Below, in pieces: positions 42,665 to 49,998 of a stretch of 55,939 bases of DNA. This DNA is from Clostridiales bacterium (GTDB taxonomy: Bacteria > Bacillota > Clostridia > Saccharofermentanales > Saccharofermentanaceae): the NCBI GenBank assembly GCA_017940895.1, contig JAGAXM010000023.1, positions 1 through 55,939 of the forward strand. The letters run 5' to 3'. A program made the translations under genes and the position numbers. Numbering within the stretch: the first letter of the stretch is position 1; each line of letters begins with the position of its first letter. The notes beneath the pieces are model-generated. The model had not been told where the DNA came from. It did not search any database and saw only the letters and a list, made by a program, of their open reading frames with translations.

Positions 42665-43425
42665 TCAACGGTCAATGGATAATGGGCGGCCTCGACTGGA
42701 ATGACGAAGGCTGCGTCCACAGTTCGGATGAACTCCTGGAAGTAATAGAGAAGGTCGGTTTCCTGCCGCTGTTCGAGACATCGATCCCGGGCTTCTCGGT
42801 AGAGAACATGACCGATGCGGATTACTGGTGGACCGGTGATGAGAGATACGACCCTTGGGAGTGGAGGATAACATTATCGAGGACCGGCAAGGTCGCTTAC
42901 GGCAAGTTCTTCGGCAATAAGGCAGGGTTCGTATCCAAGAGGTGGTTCCCTTATTTTGCCAATTACAGAAGAGACGGCTATGACTTCGATTCACGCTATG
43001 AAGACGGAAAGGCGACTTATAAAGAGAAGCTTCTCATGGATCTGTTTATCCCCGAAGACATCGAGATAAGAGATATAAAGAAGAAGGACCTCGAGAAAAG
43101 AGGCTGCGCATCTGAGCTCTTCACATACGAGATGAAGGAGAAGGCAGGCTTCGGCAAGGACGGACATAAGAACTTCGAGGGCACGCTTACGAGACTTCAA
43201 ATGCAGACGTATCTCATCGCCAAGGACTTCGTCCCGAGAGTGAACAAGAAGGGCGAGTCTTTCGGTTGGTCCGTCGCGATAATGACGCCGCCCGAATACC
43301 TGTGGGGATATAAGTTCGTGACAGATCAGTATAAGGATTCTCCCGAAGAATCGTTCAATAAAATAGCATCGCAGATCATGAAAAACTACGATGCTGATAT
43401 TAAGTTTATTAAGAAGATAATCTGA
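42655..43425 (+). CDS. AlkZ-related protein (possible)
   Basis: 256 residues. Soluble, with LEVIEKVGFLPLFETSIPGF, DPWEWRITLSRTGKVAYGKF and KRWFPYFANYRRDGYDFDSR. From memory this W-x-W-R, G-K-x-A-Y-G-K-F-F layout is the group named AlkZ-related proteins, linked to the winged-helix DNA glycosylase AlkZ/YcaQ, which unhooks crosslinks. Coupled translation with a DEDDh exonuclease fits a DNA repair job. The name needs a profile search. Confidence 0.55.
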   Translation: MQVINGQWIMGGLDWNDEGCVHSSDELLEVIEKVGFLPLFETSIPGFSVENMTDADYWWTGDERYDPWEWRITLSRTGKVAYGKFFGNKAGFVSKRWFPYFANYRRDGYDFDSRYEDGKATYKEKLLMDLFIPEDIEIRDIKKKDLEKRGCASELFTYEMKEKAGFGKDGHKNFEGTLTRLQMQTYLIAKDFVPRVNKKGESFGWSVAIMTPPEYLWGYKFVTDQYKDSPEESFNKIASQIMKNYDADIKFIKKII

Positions 43426-43427
43426 CG

Positions 43428-45128
43428 TTACTCTGCGTCTGAATTGACTACTTTGTTTCTGCCTGTTTCCTTAGCTGTGTAGAGACGTCCGTCTGCGATG
43501 CTTACATTATCCTCGATAGACTTGCCCGGAACGAAAGTTGCAACACCGAAGCTCATTGTCTTCTTGATGAAGATGCCGTCTGCAGGAAAGTCGGAGGCTT
43601 CGATAGTCTTACGAAGCTTCTCTGCCTTGGCTGTTGCCTGCTCTAGATCAGTGTCGGGCATTAAGATGATGAACTCCTCGCCGCCCCATCTGTAAGCATT
43701 CTCGCCTTCCTCGCAGGAATCCATGAGGAGCTTCGCTGCATGCTCGAGCACCTGGTCACCCGCGTTATGTCCGTATGTATCATTAACGAGCTTGAACTTG
43801 TCGATATCACAGATGAACATGCTCAAAGGCTTGTCTGTCTTGCCGTCCAAATACTTCATGTATTTCTTGGAGAAGTCGCTGTAGAAGCCGATACGGTTCT
43901 TAAGCTTGGTGAGACGGTCGTGGTGAGCGTCATCAAGGAATGTGTCGGACTCGAGTGCCAGACCGCAGATCAAAGCGGGCAGGGAGAGCTTACGGGAGTC
44001 TTCCTCGATGTCGAAGCCCTTTTCGCTGTTCTTGTTAATGAGCTGGAATGCTCCGATGAATTCGCCGTTAACGTCAGCGACGGGAAGCACCATGACGGAC
44101 TTCGTGACATAACCGGTCTTCTTGTCGACACTGGAGTTGAAGTCGGGATCGTTATAAGGGTCGTTCGTAACCAGGACAGACTTGTTCATGATAGCTTTGC
44201 CGACGAGACCCGTGTTGTCCGGGATGACAATCTTGTCTACGCCCGTAGCCGCTGTTGTCCACAGCTCGTGACGGCGCTTGTCCCACTTCCAGAAGGAAGC
44301 GCGGTCGGCATCGATGATGACCTTGCCGAGTGCCGTGAGGTAGCCGAAGATGGCAGCGTGGTCATTCTCGGTGTTGTTACATGTGGTCTTGTAAAGCTTG
44401 TCCGTGATGTCAAATACCATGTCGGGCGTGATGCTTGTCTGATTAAGAGGAGCAAGTTCTATGCCGGTGCCTTCGATCTTCTCGGCAACTGCCTTCTCGT
44501 TATCAAGATGCATCAGATAGACCTTGGTGCCCTGCGCGGAGATCTCCTTAAGGTAAGGGAGGACATCATCGATGAACATATGCACGGGAACGGGAATGGA
44601 AGAGATCTCGGTATACAGAACGGAACCTTCCGTGATATACGGCTTGTAAGGCTCGATCGTATTGGTGTCGCCCGTGTAGATTACATTAGTGCCGTCAACA
44701 TCGAGGTTGTAGCCGAAGCACTTGCCTTCGAGCTGCTCTGTGTGATGAGTCGGGATGACAGCCTTGATATAAGGTGCGTTGAAGTCTGATGCAACGGCGA
44801 TGTCGTACCAGCTGCTCTCGCATCCGTCGAGATTTGTAAGGTTATAGATCATATCCTGCTTAACTTCTTCGCAGGGGGCAACGACTGTCACTCTTATCTT
44901 GGTGGTGAAGAAGAGAAGATCGATGAGCATCGCGATGCCGCTTATATGGTCGGCATGAGTATGTGTGATAAGAATATCTACGGCTTCGATATCTGTCAGA
45001 TCCATCTTCTTGATCTTAGTGAATGATGACATCGGACAGTCAATAAGTACGAGCTTTTTCTCAAATCTGAAAAAAGCGCTGTTGTTCTCGTCGGCAAAAG
45101 CCGAACCTCTTCCAAGGAACTTAATCAT
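43428..45128 (-). CDS. MBL-GAF-GGDEF fusion (hydrolase, sensor and diguanylate cyclase)
   Basis: 566 residues. (1) Metallo-beta-lactamase fold at about 1-240: HTHADH at 56-61, THHTEQ, YTGDTN and LMHLDN supply zinc ligands, of the RNase Z/phosphodiesterase type. (2) GAF-like domain at about 255-390 (IFGYLTALGKVIIDADRASF, GLVGKAIMNK). (3) GGDEF domain at about 400-560: CDIDKFKLVNDTYGHNAGDQ and RWGGEEF (482-486), an active diguanylate cyclase signature; the RxxD inhibitory site is not seen. Overlaps the adenylate cyclase gene by 8 bases. It may sense or degrade a metabolite or cyclic nucleotide and make c-di-GMP. Confidence 0.82.
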   Translation of the reverse strand: MIKFLGRGSAFADENNSAFFRFEKKLVLIDCPMSSFTKIKKMDLTDIEAVDILITHTHADHISGIAMLIDLLFFTTKIRVTVVAPCEEVKQDMIYNLTNLDGCESSWYDIAVASDFNAPYIKAVIPTHHTEQLEGKCFGYNLDVDGTNVIYTGDTNTIEPYKPYITEGSVLYTEISSIPVPVHMFIDDVLPYLKEISAQGTKVYLMHLDNEKAVAEKIEGTGIELAPLNQTSITPDMVFDITDKLYKTTCNNTENDHAAIFGYLTALGKVIIDADRASFWKWDKRRHELWTTAATGVDKIVIPDNTGLVGKAIMNKSVLVTNDPYNDPDFNSSVDKKTGYVTKSVMVLPVADVNGEFIGAFQLINKNSEKGFDIEEDSRKLSLPALICGLALESDTFLDDAHHDRLTKLKNRIGFYSDFSKKYMKYLDGKTDKPLSMFICDIDKFKLVNDTYGHNAGDQVLEHAAKLLMDSCEEGENAYRWGGEEFIILMPDTDLEQATAKAEKLRKTIEASDFPADGIFIKKTMSFGVATFVPGKSIEDNVSIADGRLYTAKETGRNKVVNSDAE

Positions 45129-46947
45129 GATCTTTCTCCTTTAGACTTTCAAGAATCAATACTTCGAATCCGTCTGCTTTACCCTTAAGTTTTACCGTGT
45201 CGCCGAGCGAAGTCGTCTTGGCAAGGTCGCCGAGCTTATCCGCTACCACGCGGCTGATATATACCGTAGATCCCGGAGCGTTTGCTTCAAGTCTTGCGGA
45301 TGTGTTTACCGTGTCGCCGATAGCTGTGTAGTCCATGCGGCGCTCGGAACCGATATTACCGACGACGGCAGGGCCGTAATGAACACCGACGCCGACCTTG
45401 AATTCTTCTCCGGTCTCTTCTTTAAGCTGCGCGGATACTTCCTCGCATCCCTTTACGATATCGAGAGCGGTTCTTGCCGCCAGGTATACCGAATCCTCCT
45501 GCGGAAGGGGAGCGCCCCAGAAAGCCATCGTACAGTCGCCTACGTACTTGTCGAGAGTACCGTTGTTCTTCTCGATACAGCTCGATGTCATGGTGAGGAT
45601 CTTGTTGATGATATAAACGACCTTCTCAGGCTCGAGCCTTTCTGACATCGTGGTGAAGCCTCGAACGTCGACGAATAGGACTGCGATGTCGCATAATTTG
45701 CCGCCGAGTGCGAGGCTGTCCGTGCCTTCTTTCATGAGCTCCTTAACAACGGAAGGAGCAACGTATCGTTCGAACGTGCTGTAAACCTTTGCTCTTGCTG
45801 CAGCTGCGCGGATGTAGTGGATTACTACGGTCGCGATATATAGCAGGAAGAAGCTTACGGGGATCCACAAGGGATGTATGACGCGTCCGCTCTGGTAGAT
45901 GGCATAAGACACGCCCATTGATGCCGCTGTGATGATAACGAAGTATATGGCGCCTGCGATAACCTTGCTGTGAAGGAAAAGGAACATCGCGAGCGCACTC
46001 ACTGCGAAAAGCACTGCAAGCTGCGGCGCATCCGGAGCTTCCGTCTTGAAGTTCTTGTCTATGAGGCTCTGGATGACGTTAGCCTGGAACTCTACTCCGA
46101 ACATGTGCTCGGAACGCTCGATAGGCGTGAAATATTCATCCTGTAAAGCCGCGGCATACGGTCCGATAAGGACGATCTTGCCGGCGTAGTAGTCTGCGGG
46201 AACTTCGCCTCTTATAAGCTGTGCGATATTGATACCGTCGTAATAGCCGAAAGGCTTGGTAGTGAAGGGGACGTAGAAATGTCCTCTTGCATTTGTCTCG
46301 GGATAAGTAACCTGCTGACCGTGCTGTTCAAGATACAGGCGTGCAACGGTCGCGGCCATCGAATAGACTCTCTGTGTGTTGCCTTCTTCGTCAACAGGAT
46401 CGACGTAGAGAAGAGCATGCCTCATGATTCCGTCTGTGTCGATCATGGCATTGATGTGACCCTGTGTGGTTACATCGCGAAGCTCATCGAAAGGCTGTTC
46501 GTATCCCAATACCGAATAAGTGTTGGATATAATGCCGTCTTCGGAATACTCTCTCGTTGTTCCGAAGGTGGCAACGGATGCTGTTACAACGCAGCCCAAT
46601 CTGTCTGCTGCCTGCGCGAGGTGTGTATCCGCTTCGGGATCTGTCGTTCCGGAGTAAAGTGTATCGATCGCGACTACGGCAGGGAGCCTGTCGGGATCTG
46701 AAGCCAGTGCATCCAGCGCAGATGCCATTACATTTCTATCCCAAGAATGATAGGGACCTAATTCTGACAGTGCCGCTTCATCGATTCCGATGATGACGAT
46801 ATCGCCGGAAGTGGCGCTCTTCTTCTGGAATAGCTCATCCTGAACCCATCTGTCAGGATACTGCCATACACCCGTACCTGCGATGACGGTAAGTATGGCA
46901 GCACCTGCCAGTGAGTATATTATGTGTTTCTTAAGTGTAGAGTTCAT
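45121..46947 (-). CDS. CHASE2 domain adenylate cyclase (class III)
   Basis: 608 residues. N-terminal membrane segment, an extracellular CHASE2 sensor (about 35-300: GDIVIIGIDEAALSELGPYH, VVAIDTLYSG), three membrane segments (about 305-385), then a class III cyclase. The catalytic residues are complete: Asp427 and Asp471 (metals), Lys467 in LDKYVGDCTM and Asp539 in MDYTAIGDTVNT (adenine), Asn548 and Arg552 (transition state). Lys plus Asp predicts ATP, so the product is cAMP. It is coupled to a FecR protein upstream (TGATG) and to the GGDEF protein downstream. Confidence 0.9.
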   Translation of the reverse strand: MNSTLKKHIIYSLAGAAILTVIAGTGVWQYPDRWVQDELFQKKSATSGDIVIIGIDEAALSELGPYHSWDRNVMASALDALASDPDRLPAVVAIDTLYSGTTDPEADTHLAQAADRLGCVVTASVATFGTTREYSEDGIISNTYSVLGYEQPFDELRDVTTQGHINAMIDTDGIMRHALLYVDPVDEEGNTQRVYSMAATVARLYLEQHGQQVTYPETNARGHFYVPFTTKPFGYYDGINIAQLIRGEVPADYYAGKIVLIGPYAAALQDEYFTPIERSEHMFGVEFQANVIQSLIDKNFKTEAPDAPQLAVLFAVSALAMFLFLHSKVIAGAIYFVIITAASMGVSYAIYQSGRVIHPLWIPVSFFLLYIATVVIHYIRAAAARAKVYSTFERYVAPSVVKELMKEGTDSLALGGKLCDIAVLFVDVRGFTTMSERLEPEKVVYIINKILTMTSSCIEKNNGTLDKYVGDCTMAFWGAPLPQEDSVYLAARTALDIVKGCEEVSAQLKEETGEEFKVGVGVHYGPAVVGNIGSERRMDYTAIGDTVNTSARLEANAPGSTVYISRVVADKLGDLAKTTSLGDTVKLKGKADGFEVLILESLKEKDHD

Positions 46948-48299
46948 CAGCCGGGCTGAACTACGGGATAACCGTCAGAGATGAATTCAGGATCCGGATC
47001 CTCAGGCTCAGTCTGAGGAGTGGAAGGCTCAGTCTGAGGTGTTGAAGGTTCAGTCTGAGGTGTGGACGGCTCGGTCTGAGGAGTGGAAGGTTCAGTCTGA
47101 GGTGTGGACGGCTCGGTCTGAGGAGTGGACGGCTCAGTCTGAGGTGTGGAAGGCTCAGTCTGGCTTGTCGGTCTTGTCGGGTTAGTCGGATTCGTCGGGG
47201 TTGTAGGCCTCGGCGAAGGCGTATTTGTGGGGACGGGTGAAGGTGTCGGCGTATTAGGACCACCGGGTACTACGTTTGCCGGTGCAGGTGTCGGCGTAGG
47301 AGTAGGCGTCGGTGTGTTGGACGGTCTCGGAGTCGGCGTGTGTGTAGACGAAGGAGCCGTCGTAGGAGTAGGCGTACTTGTCGCCTGGTTGCCTGTATCT
47401 GCTGCAGGTACAGGAGTACTTGTCGGCGTGTTGGCAGGATCGTCCCCGGAAGTTTCTGCAGGTGTAGGAGTAACCTCCTCAGTCTCTTCCGTTGTCTCCT
47501 CTGTCTCTTCAGTCTCGTCAGTTAAAGAGACGCCGCCGATCTGAAGGATAACATCTTCGCTCCAGCCTGTAGCTGTGCAGACTGTGATTCTTGCAACCTG
47601 GTTCTCACACAGATAGTTGATGATGAAGTCGTTGAGATCGGTTTCCTCAACTTCGGTCATAACGAAGTCAACGCTTCCTACGGGTCTGTCATTATAAAGA
47701 TAGATCCTGACTCTGCTTCCGGGACCGACATCGAGGTTCTTTGTCTCACCGGTAGTAGGATTAGTTCCTGTGATATGAACATGACCGGAAGTAAGGATCA
47801 AGGTTGCTATGCCATCATTGTCGACACTTACATAACCGGATGTTCCTCTGATTCCTACAGTCATGGTAGTCGTTGTGATATTGAAAGATTCGTCATCTTC
47901 GAGAGGCTTGTTAACTTCGAAGAAGACACCCCCTGCGGTAAGGTTTAGTTCGAGGTCATTGCCACTTTTTAATACCTGAGCGCGGCTGTTCTCATCGAGT
48001 GTGACTATCTTGTTGTCATCAAGTGCGATGGAGGCGAGGGAAGCAAATCCCGTGCTGATCGAATCGCCGCTAGTGAAACGCATGTTGTCAACGAGAGTCT
48101 TCTCATTGTTATCTGCATCATACAGCTTAACCGTGCCTTCCATTCGAAGAAGCCTCATCGATGTGGCACGAAGACTGCCGTTCGCAAGCAGGATCACGAC
48201 TATGATCGCTACGATGACAACTACGGGTATTCCTATAGTTAAAGCTTTACCCGGAGTTGACAGATTTGTCCATTTTTTACCAAGATCTTTTATATTCAT
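46947..48299 (-). CDS. FecR-domain surface protein with Pro/Thr-rich tail (1)
   Basis: 450 residues from ATG 48299, after GGGGA. N-terminal membrane segment (about 14-39), a FecR domain (about 50-180: RMEGTVKLYDADNN, VGIRGTSGYVSVDNDGIA, ILTSGHVHI), then about 200 residues rich in TPTPTP and PTNP, and a run of STPQTEP repeats at the end. The membrane segment and long tail suggest a wall-crossing extracellular protein. FecR proteins often sit next to CHASE2 cyclases in other bacteria and may feed them a signal. The last base overlaps the cyclase start. Paralogue of the 48427 gene. Confidence 0.85.
   Translation of the reverse strand: MNIKDLGKKWTNLSTPGKALTIGIPVVVIVAIIVVILLANGSLRATSMRLLRMEGTVKLYDADNNEKTLVDNMRFTSGDSISTGFASLASIALDDNKIVTLDENSRAQVLKSGNDLELNLTAGGVFFEVNKPLEDDESFNITTTTMTVGIRGTSGYVSVDNDGIATLILTSGHVHITGTNPTTGETKNLDVGPGSRVRIYLYNDRPVGSVDFVMTEVEETDLNDFIINYLCENQVARITVCTATGWSEDVILQIGGVSLTDETEETEETTEETEEVTPTPAETSGDDPANTPTSTPVPAADTGNQATSTPTPTTAPSSTHTPTPRPSNTPTPTPTPTPAPANVVPGGPNTPTPSPVPTNTPSPRPTTPTNPTNPTRPTSQTEPSTPQTEPSTPQTEPSTPQTEPSTPQTEPSTPQTEPSTPQTEPSTPQTEPEDPDPEFISDGYPVVQPG
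47015..47161. repeat. 21-bp tandem repeat coding STPQTEP
   Basis: Seven direct units of 21 bp, such as GAGGTGTGGACGGCTCGGTCT, with a few base changes between units. Every unit stays in frame and codes for the same heptapeptide, so unit number could vary without breaking the gene. Confidence 0.85.
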
Positions 48300-48426
48300 A
48301 ACACCATTCCCCACTAATTGAATATACCGTGAAATTATACTATGACCGAAGGTTTGTTATCAATAAAAACTAAATAAATAAGGGGCGGTCCGAAGATGCC
48401 CCTTATGGATGATTGTTCTTTCTGTA

Positions 48427-49869
48427 TCAGCCCTCCGGCACAGAAACGTACGTATCAGGCGGAACACACTCTCTGTCTATTACAGCAAATACGTCACCCG
48501 AGTTCGGATAGTAAAGCTCGTGAGCCCAGTAATGATATCCGTCATCATCATAGTAATCAATCTCTTCGTAACCCAGATCAACCCATTCTCCGTCGATCAA
48601 TCCGACATATGTCGGCTCTTCAAATGTGCCTCCGATAGCAACGGGATAATCTGACGATCCTGACCAGATTTCATAGCCTGAAGGCGGATCAGGGATCTCT
48701 TCTTCGGTATCAGTCGGGTCAGTCGGATCTGTAGGATCCGTTGCTCCGGTAGGATCGGTAGCTCCTGTGGGATCCGTCGGATCAGTTGCACCTGTAGGTT
48801 CTGTAGGATCCGGAGTAGGAGCTACAGTAGGTGTCGGTGCAGGTGTGATCGTAGGAGGTACCGGTGCCGGCGTCGGAGTCGGTGTAGGTGTGAGTGTCGG
48901 AGTAGGAGAATTCGTTGCCGCCGGAGTAGGTGTCGGTGTCAGCGTCGGAGAAGGCGCATTACCGTTTGGTCTCGGGGTCGGCGTCGGAGTCTCGGTCGGC
49001 GTTGCGGCAGGAGTGCCGGAAGGTGCTTCTGTAGGTGTCGGAGTAGGAGTCTCCTCAGTCTCTTCTGCTTCTTCTGTCTCATCCGTAACGGTTATGGAAT
49101 ATGATCCGAGCTCCAAAATGATTTCTTCGCTCCAGCCTGTAGCGTTACAAACTGTAATTCTTGCAGCATCGTTCTCACACAGATAGTTGATGATGAACTG
49201 ATTAAGTTGCTCTTCTGTGATCTGCTCGAGATAGAAATCTACCGTGTCGACGGTTCTGTCGTTAAACAGATATATCTGTACTCTTTGACCGGGCTCAACA
49301 TCGAGTGACTTTGTCTCGCCGGTTTCAGGGTTTTTACCCGTGATGTGTACGTGTCCTGAAGTAAGTATAAGGGAAGCGATGCCCTGTTCATCTACGTGAA
49401 CATAGCCTGATGTTCCTCTGATACCGACTGTCATGGTGGACGTTACGATATCGAAAGTCTCATCCTCCTCGAGAGGCTTATTGACTTCGAAGAAGACTCC
49501 GCCGTCGGTAAGATTCAATTCCATCATGTTGCCGTCCTGGATGAACTGCGCACGGCTGTTCTCGTCCAAAGTGACGATCTTGTGATCATCAAGGGCGATC
49601 GAAGCAAGACTTGCGGCTCCGGTGCTTATCGCATCGCCGCTTGCAAATCTCATGTTGTCGATAAGTGATTTCTCGACTCCGTTCGCATCTTCGAGCTTGA
49701 CTATGCCCTCCATGCGAAGAAGCCTCATTGATGTGGAGCGTATGCCGCTGTTCATGAGAATGATCACAACAATAACAGCTGCGATCACTACAACAGGCAC
49801 CGCTACGGTCAAAATCTTCTTAGGCTGTGAAAGGGATTTCCATCGGGTAAAAAGATTCTTATTGTCCAT
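48427..49869 (-). CDS. FecR-domain surface protein with Pro/Thr-rich tail (2)
   Basis: 480 residues. Same layout as the 46947 gene: basic start, membrane segment (about 19-42), FecR domain with RMEGIVKLEDANGVEKS, VGIRGTSGYVHVDEQGIA and ILTSGHVHITG, then Pro/Thr repeats (TPTPTP, then TDPTDPTGATDP) and a last short domain (EIWSGSSDYPVAIGGTFEEP, then YYDDDGYHYWAHELYYPNSG). The two FecR parts are near-identical over long runs, a recent tandem duplication. 127 bases separate the two genes, A/T-rich with no clear terminator. Confidence 0.85.
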   Translation of the reverse strand: MDNKNLFTRWKSLSQPKKILTVAVPVVVIAAVIVVIILMNSGIRSTSMRLLRMEGIVKLEDANGVEKSLIDNMRFASGDAISTGAASLASIALDDHKIVTLDENSRAQFIQDGNMMELNLTDGGVFFEVNKPLEEDETFDIVTSTMTVGIRGTSGYVHVDEQGIASLILTSGHVHITGKNPETGETKSLDVEPGQRVQIYLFNDRTVDTVDFYLEQITEEQLNQFIINYLCENDAARITVCNATGWSEEIILELGSYSITVTDETEEAEETEETPTPTPTEAPSGTPAATPTETPTPTPRPNGNAPSPTLTPTPTPAATNSPTPTLTPTPTPTPAPVPPTITPAPTPTVAPTPDPTEPTGATDPTDPTGATDPTGATDPTDPTDPTDTEEEIPDPPSGYEIWSGSSDYPVAIGGTFEEPTYVGLIDGEWVDLGYEEIDYYDDDGYHYWAHELYYPNSGDVFAVIDRECVPPDTYVSVPEG

Positions 49870-49911
49870 ACTTCACCATTCCTTTGCTCAGTTTATAACT
49901 GCCTTCCTTGA

Positions 49912-49940
49912 TGGTGAGGTAGGAAATTTTACCCTCACCA
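49912..49940 (-). promoter_or_regulatory. Hairpin in the leader of the second FecR gene
   Basis: TGGTGAGG (49912-49919) and CCTCACCA (49933-49940) form a perfect 8-bp inverted repeat with a 13-base loop, about 43 bases ahead of the start codon on the minus strand. It could be an RNA hairpin or an operator. A terminator for the upstream gene is less likely, as no T run follows. Confidence 0.45.
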
Positions 49941-49998
49941 AACGATTATACACAAAGGAAATAGGTTGTTCAAGATTTATTTAAATTTTGTTCACATT

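Noticed and set aside
47015..47161. CRISPR-like array
   Set aside because: The repeats are directly joined 21-bp units with no spacers and encode a protein repeat in frame.
46985..49186. Long open frames on the plus strand with Gly/Val repeats opposite the FecR genes
   Set aside because: They are mirror images of the Pro/Thr repeats on the minus strand; composition is extreme and there are no start signals.
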